Assembly (NCBI RefSeq): GCF_001428895.1
Contig: NZ_LMJA01000030.1
Location: 348,897 to 412,896, forward strand
Reading direction: 5' to 3'
DNA: 64,000 nucleotides
DNA from: Mycobacterium sp. Root265
GTDB lineage: Bacteria > Actinomycetota > Actinomycetes > Mycobacteriales > Mycobacteriaceae
Below are positions 10,601 through 19,653 of the stretch, one piece after another; positions within the stretch are counted from its first letter, which is position 1, and every line of letters starts with the position of its first letter. Below the pieces are notes generated by a model that ran no database searches, had not been told where the DNA came from, and saw nothing but the letters and a program-made list of their open reading frames with translations. The translations under genes were made by a program, and so were the position numbers.

Positions 10601-13024
10601 CTCGGCGGGCACTCGCTGCTGGCCACCAAACTGGTGGCGGCGGTGCGCGCACGCTGCCGCGTCGACATCGGGGTGCAGGAGATCTTCGAGCTCGGCACCG
10701 TCAGCGGTATCGCCGCGCACATCGATGTGATCGCCGCCGCCGGTGGCCGCTCCGACCGTCCGGCCATGGTGGCCGTCCCGCATGAGGGACCGCTGCAGAT
10801 GTCGGCCGCCCAGCTGCGGCAGTGGTTCCAGTTCCGCATCGACGGCCCGAACCCGGTCAACAACATCCCGTTCGCGGCCCGCCTGAGCGGACCGAACAAC
10901 CCGGAGGCGTTCGTCGCCGCCATCACCGATGTGGTGAACCGGCACGAGATCCTGCGCACCACCTACCGCGAGATCGATGGGGCACCGTTCCAGATCATCA
11001 ACCCGGCCGCCGCGGTGCCGGTGCGCCGCGCGCGTGGCGACGGCGAGGAGTGGTTGCAGGTCGAGCTGACCGCCGAACGGCGTTACTGCTTCGATCTGGA
11101 GCACGAATGGCCGATCCGGGCCGCGGTGCTGTCCACCGCGAATGGGCATGTGCTGTCGCTGGTGGTGCACCACATCGCTGCCGACCACTGGTCGGCCGGG
11201 GTGCTGTTCACCGACATCCTGACCGCCTACCGGGCCCGCAGTGCCGGGCAGGCACCGGATTTCGAGCCGCTGCCGGTGCAGTACGCCGACTACGCGGCCT
11301 GGCAGGCCGGACTGCTGGGCGGCCAGGCCGAGAGCATCACCGCGCAGCGTGACTACTGGGTGGAGCAGCTCTCGGGTCTGCCCGAGGAGAACGGGCTGCG
11401 CCCGGACTTCCCGCGCCGGCCCGTTCCCGGCGGGGAAGGTGACGCGCTGCCGTTCACCATCGACACCGCAACCCGCGCGAAACTGACCGAACTGACCCGC
11501 GAACTCGGCATCACCGAGTTCATGCTGCTGCAGGCCGCCGTCGCCGTCGCGTTGCACAAGGCGGGTGAGGGGACCGACATCCCGCTGGGCACGCCGGTTG
11601 CCGGCCGCACCGAGCCCGAACTCGACGGGCTGATCGGCTTCTTCATCAACATCGTGGTGCTGCGGAACCGTCTGGACGGCAACCCGACCGTGCGCGAGGT
11701 GCTGAGCCGGGCCCGGGAAATGGCGCTGGGCGCGTACGCGCACCAGGATCTGCCCTTCGACCGGGTCGTCGATGCCGTCAGCCCGGTGCGCTCGCTGTCG
11801 CGTAACCCGCTGTTCGGAGTGGTCGTGCACGTGCGGGAGGAACTGCCCTCGGATCAGGTCATCGACACCTCGGAGGAGGGCGAGACCCGGTTCACCGCGC
11901 TGGAGCCGACATTCGATGTGGCACATGCCGATCTGTCGCTGAACTTCTTCGCCGAGACGGCGCCCGACGGTGCACCGGCGGGCTACCAGGGAACCGTCAT
12001 CTACCGCACCGAGCTCTACCGGCAGGAAACCGCACGACGGTTGATCTCCTGGCTGGAGCGGGTGCTGCAGGCCTTCGCCACCGAGCCCGACCGCACGCTG
12101 CGCGATATCACCATCGCCGACGGCGACCAGGACATCGTCGCGGAGTGGAGCCGGTCGGCCGTCCCGCTGACCGGCCTGCCGCAGACCACGGGCGCCGACC
12201 GGGTGCACCTGCTCGACGAGTGGCTGTCCCCGGTGGCGGCCGGTGTCACCGGCGATGTGTACTACGCCGGTGGTGCCGTCGACGCCTCCTACGAAACCAT
12301 CAGCCCCGCAGCGGCTTTCCGGTATCCGGAAAACCCATTCGGCCCCGGCACCCGGCTGTATCGCATCGGCGACCGTGCCCGGTGGAACTCCGACGGCACA
12401 CTGGAATACCTGGAACGCGGCGAGCATCGGGTGCAGGCCGCCCTCGAGGCGGCCCCGGGTGTCGCCGCGGCGGCCACCCGGTACTGGGAGACCCGCAGCG
12501 GCACGGTGCTGGGTGGCTACGTGGTGGCCGCCGAACCGGTGACCGATGCGGATGCGTTCGTCGCGGCGCTGCGTGCGGCGCTGCCCGACGAGCATGCGGC
12601 GCTGCCGATCACCGTGCTGAATTCGCTGGAGGGCGGGTCGTTGCCGCGCCCGGTGGCGGTGTCCACCGCGCCCAGCGAACCGGCCCGCACCGAAACCGAA
12701 CGCGCACTGGCCGCCATGCTGATCGACCTGCTGTCGGTGGAGGAGTTCGGTCGTCACGACGACTTCTTCACCCTCGGCGGTGACAGCATCCTGGCCGTGC
12801 AGTTGGCCGCCCGCGCACGGGACGCCGGTATCCCGCTGACCGCCCGGATGGTGTTCGAGCATCCCGAACTCGCCGAGCTCGCCACCGCGATCGACGCCAG
12901 GGCCGGTGAGGCCCAGGCCGGAGGCATGAACACCGACACCCGGCACGAGCCGATGGCGGCATCGGGGCTGTCCGACGACGAATTGGCCGCTCTGACCGCG
13001 GGGTGGGGCACCGACCAGACATGA
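7604..13024 (+). CDS. mbtE: MbtE, mycobactin NRPS (C-A-PCP-C-degenerate A-PCP)
   Basis: The protein has 1806 residues. Domains in order are: condensation (about 35-460, HHIAWDD near 170), adenylation (about 480-960, YTSGSTGLPKG near 611, HGKIDRK near 947), carrier (LGGHSL near 1000), condensation (about 1065-1490, HHIAADHWS near 1187), a degraded adenylation remnant (about 1520-1690) and a second carrier (LGGDSI near 1723). Family knowledge assigns MbtE to incorporation of the first N6-hydroxylysine. The remnant keeps late A-domain sequence (LYRIGDRARWNSDG) but lacks the TSGSTG-type ATP loop and the GKIDRK lysine, so it cannot activate an amino acid. The GTG start and the stop both overlap their neighbours. 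Confidence 0.95.
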   Translation: MTDTVAASVDSSRLELMRRKLAERGLSSSTAGEVDEKALSDGQRRMWFVQAFDPTGVLLNISLSYRLTGALDADRLHAALNAVARRHPLLRTTYVADENGEPQAVLHQDLNPSWAFHDLSEMSERARGLRLEVLAQREFGQSFDLSADSPLRITLVRLAADEHMMLLVAHHIAWDDGSWRVFFGDLTTAYGGDDLGPTPRPPAPAADTGEEDLAHWRAVMSDPPEPLELPGPTGSAIPTGFRSQRTALALAPATVTKVSALARETGATPYMVLLAAFGVLINRYTHTDDFLVASPVLNRGTDDAIGYYGNTVAMRLRPQASQGFRDFVLATRDTALGAFAHQRINLDRVVRELNPDRRHGAERMTRISFGFREPDGGGFRPAGVQCARGELRGHVTQLPLGFMVEFDGTGAVVEAEHLTEIIDADLAQRMLTSFAVLLDNALDDPERPLARLDIFSAEDAEWMRAMSHGERFDTPATTLTALVEEQAAKTPDVTAVVYEGRHHSYREINEAANRLAHKLIAQGIGTEDRVAVLMEKSPELVITALGIVKAGAVYLPVDPTYPEDRLSYILSDSDPKVVLRELATDLDAYSGADPTDTDRVRPLLPENTAYLIYTSGSTGLPKGVPVPHRPIAEYFAWFGPEYEVSDQDRLLQVASQGFDVSIGEIFGMLAAGARLVIPKPDGLTDIGYLTDLLRNEGVTSMHFVPSLLGLFLSLPGVNEWRTLQRVPIGGEALPGEVADKFHAMFDSLLHNFYGPTETVLNCSRFKVEGKQGSRIVPIGTPKINTTMHLLDDYLQPVPVGVIGEIYIGGTHVAHGYHDRPALTAERFIADPFNPGRRMYRSGDLARRNADGDIEFVGRADEQVKIRGFRIELGEIAAAISVDPSVGQAVVVVSDVPGLGKSLVAYVTPAGAAGIVEIDRIRARVAAALPEYMIPAAYVAIDEIPITAHGKIDRKALPEPEIVVATEYREPATDTERDVAELFAELLGRDAVGADDSFFELGGHSLLATKLVAAVRARCRVDIGVQEIFELGTVSGIAAHIDVIAAAGGRSDRPAMVAVPHEGPLQMSAAQLRQWFQFRIDGPNPVNNIPFAARLSGPNNPEAFVAAITDVVNRHEILRTTYREIDGAPFQIINPAAAVPVRRARGDGEEWLQVELTAERRYCFDLEHEWPIRAAVLSTANGHVLSLVVHHIAADHWSAGVLFTDILTAYRARSAGQAPDFEPLPVQYADYAAWQAGLLGGQAESITAQRDYWVEQLSGLPEENGLRPDFPRRPVPGGEGDALPFTIDTATRAKLTELTRELGITEFMLLQAAVAVALHKAGEGTDIPLGTPVAGRTEPELDGLIGFFINIVVLRNRLDGNPTVREVLSRAREMALGAYAHQDLPFDRVVDAVSPVRSLSRNPLFGVVVHVREELPSDQVIDTSEEGETRFTALEPTFDVAHADLSLNFFAETAPDGAPAGYQGTVIYRTELYRQETARRLISWLERVLQAFATEPDRTLRDITIADGDQDIVAEWSRSAVPLTGLPQTTGADRVHLLDEWLSPVAAGVTGDVYYAGGAVDASYETISPAAAFRYPENPFGPGTRLYRIGDRARWNSDGTLEYLERGEHRVQAALEAAPGVAAAATRYWETRSGTVLGGYVVAAEPVTDADAFVAALRAALPDEHAALPITVLNSLEGGSLPRPVAVSTAPSEPARTETERALAAMLIDLLSVEEFGRHDDFFTLGGDSILAVQLAARARDAGIPLTARMVFEHPELAELATAIDARAGEAQAGGMNTDTRHEPMAASGLSDDELAALTAGWGTDQT

Positions 13025-16000
13025 GCTCGCCGCCTCCCAATCCCCGGGTCGCTCCGCTCCCGCCCGCCGACAAGCCCTCCATCTCCGATGTGATGGCACT
13101 CAGCCCCCTGCAGCAGGGGCTGTACTCGCTTGCCGGTCTGACCGACAGCGAGGCCGGAGCCGACCCCTACTTCATCGCGATGGCCGCCGACATCGAGGGC
13201 GACCTGGATGCCGAGCTGCTGAAGTCCTGCGCCGAGGCGATGCTGGAGCGCCACCCCAATGTCCGGGTCAGCTTCTTCCAGGGAAACCTGAGCCGACCGG
13301 TCGCGATCGTGCCCGCCACCTTCGAGCTGCCCTGGCAGCACATCGTCGCGGACGCCGGCGAGGCTGCCGCGCTGGAGGCCGAGGTGCGAGGCCGGCCCTT
13401 CGATCTCGGCAAGGGCCCGTCGATCCGGTTCCTGCTGGTGCAGATGCCGCAGCGGCAGTGGCGGCTGGTGGTGGTCGCACATCACATCGTGATCGACGGC
13501 TGGTCACTGCCGGTGTTCGTCAGCGAGCTCATCGGCCTGTACCGGGCCGGTGGCGATCTCGCCGCGATACCGCCGCCGCCGCGGCCCTACCGCGACTACA
13601 TCGGCTGGCTGGCCGGCCGGGACCCGGAAACCAGCAAGCAGCGGTGGCGCACCCATCTCGCCGATCTGGACGGCCCGACGCTGCTGACCCCGGCGCTGGG
13701 TGGCGAGGCCGTGCCCGGCCTGCCCACCCGTACCGAGATCGAGCTCGACGAAACGGCCACCGCAGAGCTGATCGAAGCGGCCAGGAGCCGGGGCGTCACC
13801 GTCAGCACGATGTTCCAGATGGCTTGGGCGACAATACTGTCCGCATTCACCGACCGCTCCGACGTGGTATTCGGGGTGACGGTGTCCGGCCGGCCCGACG
13901 AACTGTCCGGCGTGGAAGCCATGGTCGGGCTGTTCATCAACACCGTGCCCCTGCGCATCCGGCTCGACCCGACCGAACGGGTCGGGCAGCAATGCCTGGC
14001 GCTGCAACGCGAAGCCGCCGAACTGCGCGACCACGGCTACCTCAGCCACACCGAACTGCGGGCCGCCGGCGGTATCGGCGAGCTGTACGACACCCTGCTG
14101 GTGTACGAGAACTTCCCGCCCGGCGGATTGGTCGGCAGCGGCGAGTTCGACCTGGGCTCGGCAGTGATCCGGCCCGCCGCGCTGGAGAGCCTGTCGCATT
14201 TCCCGGTCACCATCGCCGCCCACCCGACGCACGGGCGATTGACCGTGCTCGTCGAAACCCTGGACGGCGCACTGGGACTGCTGAATCCCGAGACGCTGGG
14301 GCAGCGGGTGCTGGCCGTCGTGCAGCGCCTGCTGGAGTCGTGGGGACGCCCGATGCGGGAGGTGAACGTCACCCTCGACGGCGAAGTCGTGACCTCCGAG
14401 ATCACCGAGACTGCCGGCGCCACGGGTGGTTTCCACACCGCGGTTGCCGCGGTCGCCGCCGAGCGCCCGGACGAGATCGCGTTGAGCTGGGATCCTGCCA
14501 CGTCGTCGAGCTTCGGAAACCGCAGCGAGTTGAGCTACCGCGAATTCGACAGCGCGGCCGACCGGTTGGCGGCGGATCTGCAGCGCAGGGGAGTGCGCGC
14601 CGAGACCCCGGTGCCGATCCTGTTGCGCCGCGGCCCCGACTACGTGGTGGCCATGCTCGCCGTGCTGAAGGCCGGCGGCCTGATCGTGCCGCTGGATCCG
14701 GGGATGCCTGCGGAACGCGTCCGCGAGATCATCGGCCAGACCGGCGCACACCTGATCATCGACGACGCATTGTTGGTGGACGTCGGGGACCCGGAACCGG
14801 ACTACCGGCCCGCGCAGATACGGTCCGGGCAGGGCGCCTACATCATCTTCACCTCCGGAACGACCGGAAAACCCAAGGGCGTCATCGGAACTCACAGCGC
14901 ACTGCTCGCCTACGGTGACGATCACGTGCGCAACGTGCTCGGCCCGGCACAGGCCAGGCTGAACCGCACGTTGAGCATCGCCCATGCCTGGTCGTTCACC
15001 TTCGACGCGGCGTGGCAGCCGCTGGTGGCACTGCTCGGGGGTCATCGGGTCCACATCGTCGGCGACGACGTGCAGCGCGACGCCGAGGCGCTGGTCGCCA
15101 CCATCGGGCGCTTCGGTCTGGACATGATCGATACCACGCCGTCGATGTTCGCTCAGCTGCGGGCCGCCGGGCTGCTGTCCGGCGTGCCGCTGGCGGTGCT
15201 GGCGCTGGGCGGTGAGAACATCGACACCGAGGCCTGGCAGGGCATCCGCGCCGAATGTGAACGCACCGGTATGCGGGCGCACAACTGCTACGGCCCCACC
15301 GAAACCACCGTGGAGGCCGTGGTCGCCGCGATCGCGGAGAACGATCAGCCGTGCATCGGCGTGCCCACCGATCCGATGACCGCGCACGTGCTGGACAGCT
15401 GGCTGCGTCCGGTCCCCGCGGGGGTGGCCGGCGAGCTGTACCTGACCGGCGGGCAGCTCACCCGCGGCTACCTGGGGCGCGCGGGGGAGACCTCGGGGCG
15501 CTTCGTCGCCGATCCCGTGCACCCGGGTGCCCGGATGTACCGCACCGGCGACGTCGTCCGGCGCCTGAAGGGCAATGCCCTGCAGTTCCTCGGCCGCAGC
15601 GACGATCAGGTCAAGATCCGTGGCTTCCGGGTGGAGCCCGCGGAGGTGGCCGCCGCCCTGCACCGTCACCCCGATGTCCGGCACGCGCATGTCGCGGTGC
15701 GACGCCACCGCAGCGGACCGCGGCTCACCGCGTACGTGGTGAGCGGCGTGCCGGTGAGCGAACTACGGCGCATGCTGACCACCACCCTGCCCAGATACCT
15801 GGTGCCGCACCACATCATCGACGTCGATGCGATACCGCTGACCTCACACGGCAAGGTCGACGACGCCGCACTGGCCGCCCTGGACGCCGACCGTGGCGTC
15901 GGGCAGGCCGACGAGTTCGCCGCCCCCGCCACCGATACCGAGGTCGTGCTCGCCGAGGTGCTCGGCGAGGTGCTGGACACAAAGGTCGTCGACGTCAACG

Positions 16001-17475
16001 CCGATTTCCTGGACCTCGGCCTGGACAGCATCGTCGCGCTGTCCGTGGTGCAGGCGGTGCGCCGGCGCGGGGTGTCGCTGCGGGCCCGGCTGATGCTGGA
16101 ATGCACCAACATCCGCGAGTTGGCCGCAGCGTTGGACGCGGACACCGAAGCCGTCGCGGCCGAACAGATCGACATCGAGGACACCGGACCGATACCGCTG
16201 CTGCCCGCCGGGCACTGGCTGCTGGCCCACGGGGATCCGCGCCGGCTGGCATCCACCGAGGCGATCCGGCTGCCCGGTGGCGCCACCCGCGAACAATTGG
16301 ATGCTCTGCTGCGCAGCGTGATCGACGGCCACGCGGCGCTGCACAGCCGATTGGACCGCGCCGCAATGACATTGGTCGATCACCCGGTGGGCGACATCCT
16401 CACCGAGGTCGACGCATCGGGTGAGCTGACCGCCGCCGTCGCGCTGCACACCGACGCTGCGGTGCAGCGGCTGGACCCGGACCGGGGTGCGATGTTCAAC
16501 GCGGTGTGGCTGCACCACGACAGCGGCGCCGAGGTGCTGCTCATCACCGCCCATGTGCTCGCCATGGACCCGGCCTCCTGGCACATCGTGCTCGGCGAAC
16601 TCGAAACCGGTTGGCACGCCGTCACCGCCGGCCGCACGCCCGCCGCCGTGCGTGAGCACACCTCACTGCGGCAGTGGTCACGGATGCTGGCCGAGCGTGC
16701 CCTCAAACTCGACACCTGCGATTTCTGGGAGCGCCAGCTCGCCGGTGCGGATCCCGATCTCGGCACCCGCCGGGTCCGGCCGGACACCGACCGCGCCGCC
16801 GACGCCGTGGTGTCGATGTCCTTCGTCGGCCGGGCCGTCACCGCGCAGGTGCTGGCCGCACCGGTCCCGGTGCCCGAGGTGCTGGCCGCGGCGACGGCCC
16901 GGGCGCTGACCGCCTGGCGTCGCCTGCGCGGACAGGACACGCCCGCACCGCTGCTGGCGCTGGAGACCTATGGGCGCGCCGACGGCGTCGTCTCGGCCGG
17001 GCTCGCCGACGATTCCCGTCAGATCGACACCGGGGACACGGTCGGCCTGCTCAGCGCGATCTACCCGGTGCGTCTGGGGGCCGAGGATGTCCGCGGGGTC
17101 GCCGACGAACTGGCCGCCATCCCCGGCGACGGCATCGACTACGCGCTGCTGCGTTATCTGCGCACCGATACCGCCGAACGGCTCGGAGCCCACCGCGGTC
17201 CGCAGATCCTGCTGAACTACCTGGGCCGCATGCGCCAGGCGCCCGGTGGTTCGGCGCTGACACTGGACCGGGACCTGCTGACCCAGGTGTCCCGGACACC
17301 GGAACCCGATCTGGCGGTGCGCCATGAGATCACGCTGAACGTGGCAATGGTCGACAAGGACGGCTCCCCGGTGCTGGGGACGCAGTGGCGCACCCTGCCC
17401 GACATTCTTTCTGCCGACGACGTCGCCACCCTGCAGGCGCTGTGGCAGGACGCTCTACGAGAGGTGATCCAATGA
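13021..17475 (+). CDS. mbtF: MbtF, terminal mycobactin NRPS (C-A-PCP-E-like)
   Basis: The protein has 1484 residues. It starts with a condensation domain (about 25-450, HHIVIDGWS near 155), then adenylation (about 480-950, FTSGTTGKPKG near 610) and a carrier (LGLDSIVAL near 1000). It ends in an epimerisation-type domain (about 1059-1484) with recognisable E motifs: AHVLAMDPASW, GLLSAIYPV, ALLRYL and LLNYLGRM. The first His of the HH pair in the E motif is Ala. MbtF adds the second hydroxylysine, which ends as the seven-membered cobactin lactam. No thioesterase domain is present. I chose ATG 13021 (ATGA overlap with mbtE) over the in-frame GTG at 13003. Confidence 0.95.
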   Translation: MSSPPPNPRVAPLPPADKPSISDVMALSPLQQGLYSLAGLTDSEAGADPYFIAMAADIEGDLDAELLKSCAEAMLERHPNVRVSFFQGNLSRPVAIVPATFELPWQHIVADAGEAAALEAEVRGRPFDLGKGPSIRFLLVQMPQRQWRLVVVAHHIVIDGWSLPVFVSELIGLYRAGGDLAAIPPPPRPYRDYIGWLAGRDPETSKQRWRTHLADLDGPTLLTPALGGEAVPGLPTRTEIELDETATAELIEAARSRGVTVSTMFQMAWATILSAFTDRSDVVFGVTVSGRPDELSGVEAMVGLFINTVPLRIRLDPTERVGQQCLALQREAAELRDHGYLSHTELRAAGGIGELYDTLLVYENFPPGGLVGSGEFDLGSAVIRPAALESLSHFPVTIAAHPTHGRLTVLVETLDGALGLLNPETLGQRVLAVVQRLLESWGRPMREVNVTLDGEVVTSEITETAGATGGFHTAVAAVAAERPDEIALSWDPATSSSFGNRSELSYREFDSAADRLAADLQRRGVRAETPVPILLRRGPDYVVAMLAVLKAGGLIVPLDPGMPAERVREIIGQTGAHLIIDDALLVDVGDPEPDYRPAQIRSGQGAYIIFTSGTTGKPKGVIGTHSALLAYGDDHVRNVLGPAQARLNRTLSIAHAWSFTFDAAWQPLVALLGGHRVHIVGDDVQRDAEALVATIGRFGLDMIDTTPSMFAQLRAAGLLSGVPLAVLALGGENIDTEAWQGIRAECERTGMRAHNCYGPTETTVEAVVAAIAENDQPCIGVPTDPMTAHVLDSWLRPVPAGVAGELYLTGGQLTRGYLGRAGETSGRFVADPVHPGARMYRTGDVVRRLKGNALQFLGRSDDQVKIRGFRVEPAEVAAALHRHPDVRHAHVAVRRHRSGPRLTAYVVSGVPVSELRRMLTTTLPRYLVPHHIIDVDAIPLTSHGKVDDAALAALDADRGVGQADEFAAPATDTEVVLAEVLGEVLDTKVVDVNADFLDLGLDSIVALSVVQAVRRRGVSLRARLMLECTNIRELAAALDADTEAVAAEQIDIEDTGPIPLLPAGHWLLAHGDPRRLASTEAIRLPGGATREQLDALLRSVIDGHAALHSRLDRAAMTLVDHPVGDILTEVDASGELTAAVALHTDAAVQRLDPDRGAMFNAVWLHHDSGAEVLLITAHVLAMDPASWHIVLGELETGWHAVTAGRTPAAVREHTSLRQWSRMLAERALKLDTCDFWERQLAGADPDLGTRRVRPDTDRAADAVVSMSFVGRAVTAQVLAAPVPVPEVLAAATARALTAWRRLRGQDTPAPLLALETYGRADGVVSAGLADDSRQIDTGDTVGLLSAIYPVRLGAEDVRGVADELAAIPGDGIDYALLRYLRTDTAERLGAHRGPQILLNYLGRMRQAPGGSALTLDRDLLTQVSRTPEPDLAVRHEITLNVAMVDKDGSPVLGTQWRTLPDILSADDVATLQALWQDALREVIQ

Positions 17476-18782
17476 CATCCACTCCGACCCTCGCCGTCAT
17501 CGGTGCCGGCGTGAAGGCGATCGCGGTGGCCGCCAAAGCCGCCGAGCTGCGGGCCATGGGCGTCGCCGCCCCCGATGTGGTGGCCATCGAACGCACCGCG
17601 GTGGCCGCCAACTGGCAGCCCGCCGGCGGCTGGACCGACGGGCAGCACCGGCTGGGTACCGGCCCGGAGAAGGACATCGGGTTCCCGTACCAGTCGGCGC
17701 TGGTGCCGCGGCGCAACGCCGAACTGGACCGGCGGATGATGGGGCACAGCTGGCAGTCCTACCTGATCTCGACCGGGCAGTTCGCCGAGTGGATCGACCG
17801 CGGGCGACCGGCCCCGGCGCACAAGCGCTGGAGCCAGTACCTGAAATGGGTGGCCGACAACACCGGGATGACGGTCCGCCACGGTGAGGTCTCCGAGATC
17901 GGGCTGCAGTACGGCGACGACGGGGTGCGCTGGGAACTGGGCACCCGGGAAGGCGTCGTGCACGCCGACGCGCTGATGGTCACCGGGCCCGGACAGGCCG
18001 AGCGCTCCATCCTGCCGGGCAACCCGCGGGTGCTCTCCATCGCTCAGTTCTGGCACCGGGCGGCGCAGCACGAGCTGATCGCTGCGGACCGGGTGGCGGT
18101 CATCGGCGGCGGCGAGACCGCCGGCACCATGCTCGATGAGCTGTTCCGGCACCGGGTTTCGACCATCACGGTGATCTCTCCGCAGGTGACGCTGTTCACC
18201 CGCGGCGAAGGATTCTTCGAGAACGCGCTGTACTCCGACCCCATCCACTGGGCCGGTCTGACGCTGGCCGAGAAGCGCGACGCCATGAACCGCACCGACC
18301 GTGGCGTGTTCTCGGTGCGGGTGCAGGAGGCGCTGCTCGCCGATGACCGCATCCGGCATCTGCGTGGCCGGGTGGCGCACGCGGTGGCCCGCGACGAACG
18401 CATCCGGCTGACCCTGCAGACCGAGCGGGGCGGGGAGCGGCTGGAGACGGTGCACGGTTTCGATCTGGTGATCGACGGATCCGGCGCCAACGCAATGTGG
18501 TTCGTGCCGTTGCTGCGCCAGGACGCACTCGACGTCCTGGAGCTGGGGATGGGCAAGGCGCTCAACGCCGACAGCATCCAGGAGTCCATCGGTTACGACC
18601 TGTCGGTCAACGATGTCGAGCCCAAGCTGTTCCTGCCGGGTCTGGCCGGTCTGACCCAGGGGCCTGGATTCCCGAACCTGAGCTGCCTGGGCCGGTTGTC
18701 CGACCGGGTGCTCGGGTCCGATTTTTTCACCAAATCCACTGCCAGCGCGAGGAGTGCCGATGAGCAACAATCCGTTCGATGA
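17472..18782 (+). CDS. mbtG: MbtG, lysine N6-monooxygenase
   Basis: This 436-residue flavin-dependent N-hydroxylase has an FAD-binding GAGVKA motif near residue 9 and an NADPH-binding VIGGGETAG motif near 210. The family hydroxylates the epsilon-amino group of lysine (or the acyl-lysine in assembled mycobactin) to give the hydroxamate iron ligands. The ATG lies in an ATGA overlap with mbtF; the 3' end overlaps mbtH by 23 nt. Length is close to the M. tuberculosis protein. Confidence 0.95.
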   Translation: MTSTPTLAVIGAGVKAIAVAAKAAELRAMGVAAPDVVAIERTAVAANWQPAGGWTDGQHRLGTGPEKDIGFPYQSALVPRRNAELDRRMMGHSWQSYLISTGQFAEWIDRGRPAPAHKRWSQYLKWVADNTGMTVRHGEVSEIGLQYGDDGVRWELGTREGVVHADALMVTGPGQAERSILPGNPRVLSIAQFWHRAAQHELIAADRVAVIGGGETAGTMLDELFRHRVSTITVISPQVTLFTRGEGFFENALYSDPIHWAGLTLAEKRDAMNRTDRGVFSVRVQEALLADDRIRHLRGRVAHAVARDERIRLTLQTERGGERLETVHGFDLVIDGSGANAMWFVPLLRQDALDVLELGMGKALNADSIQESIGYDLSVNDVEPKLFLPGLAGLTQGPGFPNLSCLGRLSDRVLGSDFFTKSTASARSADEQQSVR

Positions 18783-18972
18783 CGAGGACGGCGTCTTCTT
18801 CGTCCTGGTGAACGACGAGGAGCAACACAGCCTGTGGCCCAAGTTCGCCGAGGTGCCCGCCGGCTGGCGGGTGGTGTTCGGTGAGAGCACCCGCGCGGAC
18901 TGCCTGGCCTACGTCGAGGAGAACTGGTCCGACCTACGGCCCAAGAGCCTGCGCGACGCCATGGCGAATTGA
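18760..18972 (+). CDS. mbtH: MbtH, NRPS adenylation-domain chaperone
   Basis: This small protein (70 residues) has the full MbtH-family signature: [18 protein letters not shown], then SLRDAM at the C-terminus, with the conserved tryptophans. MbtH proteins bind adenylation domains and are needed for their folding or activity. GCGAGGAG at 18746-18753 suits ATG 18760 better than the GTG at 18754, for which it is too close. It is the last gene of the mycobactin operon and is followed directly by a large palindrome. Confidence 0.96.
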   Translation: MSNNPFDDEDGVFFVLVNDEEQHSLWPKFAEVPAGWRVVFGESTRADCLAYVEENWSDLRPKSLRDAMAN

Positions 18973-18976
18973 ACTG

Positions 18977-19038
18977 CGCGAGCAGACACAAATGGCCCCC
19001 AAAGTGGGCACTTTCGGGGCCATTTGCGTCTGCTCGCG
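18977..19038. repeat. Near-perfect long palindrome after mbtH, possible terminator
   Basis: Arms 18977-19006 and 19009-19038 are reverse complements at 28 of 30 positions, with a 2-nt loop. The arm core is GCGAGCAGAC.CAAATGGCCC. It begins 5 nt after the mbtH stop, where an intrinsic terminator would be useful, but there is no T-run. As RNA it would form a very stable rod; as DNA it could form a cruciform. Confidence 0.85.
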
Positions 19039-19053
19039 GGGCAGCGGGGGAGG

Positions 19054-19653
19054 ATGTTTGCCGTGATGGCCAGATTCGCGGCGGTGCTGTGGCTCCTCGC
19101 CGCCGCCGGGTATCTGGCCGCCGAGGCGTTCGCCGCGACCGCACTGCCCGGCTACGGCTACGGCGCCGACTACATCAGCACCCTCGGTGATCCCGCCGTC
19201 TCGCCGCACGCGCCGTTGATGAACGCGGCCTTCGCCTTTCAAGGTGTGTGCTTCGCCACCGCCGGGGCACTGTTCGCCGCACACGCACCGCGATCGCGGA
19301 ACCGGTTGTGGTTCATGGTGTTCGCCATCGGCAACGGAATCGGCAACGTGCTCATCGCTGTCGTGCACAGCGGCCAGGGCAACCCCTGGCACGTCATCGG
19401 GGCGGTGCTCGCGATCGTCGGCGGAAACGGTGCCGCGCTCGCGGGGTCGGCCCTGCGCACGTCGAAGCCATACCGGGTGGCGTCGATCGCGCTGGGCGCG
19501 CTGGGTCTGCTGTGCCTGGTGATGGTGGGTAGCGGGGCGGGCCAGGTCGGTCTCTGGGAACGCGGCAGCGTCTACCCGATCTTTGCCTGGCAGATCCTCA
19601 CCGCGGTGGTGCTGCTGCGGCGTCAGGCCGGCAGCGCGTCGTCCATCTCATAG
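19054..19653 (+). CDS. DUF998-family membrane protein
   Basis: This 199-residue hydrophobic protein has about six transmembrane segments, starting with VLWLLAAAGYLAAEAF. The GADYISTLGDP stretch and the overall pattern match DUF998 integral membrane proteins, whose function is unknown. An upstream TTG at 19024 lies inside the palindrome arm and is unlikely; ATG 19054, GTG 19063 or ATG 19066 are the candidates, with GGGGGAGG just before 19054. The 3' end converges on and overlaps the next gene by 31 nt. In M. tuberculosis this position next to mbtH holds cfp2 instead. Confidence 0.75.
   Translation: MFAVMARFAAVLWLLAAAGYLAAEAFAATALPGYGYGADYISTLGDPAVSPHAPLMNAAFAFQGVCFATAGALFAAHAPRSRNRLWFMVFAIGNGIGNVLIAVVHSGQGNPWHVIGAVLAIVGGNGAALAGSALRTSKPYRVASIALGALGLLCLVMVGSGAGQVGLWERGSVYPIFAWQILTAVVLLRRQAGSASSIS

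Noticed and set aside
13003-13020. GTG start of mbtF 18 nt upstream
   Set aside because: ATG 13021 forms the ATGA overlap used throughout the operon and gives a better N-terminus.
9719-13099. Minus-strand open frame of 1126 codons opposite mbtE
   Set aside because: It is antisense to a domain-rich NRPS, is His/Gly/Gln-rich without any family motif, and exists because of the high-GC codon pattern.
19024-19053. TTG start for the DUF998 gene
   Set aside because: It lies in the arm of the palindrome and adds an Arg/Gly-rich segment before a good membrane-protein start.
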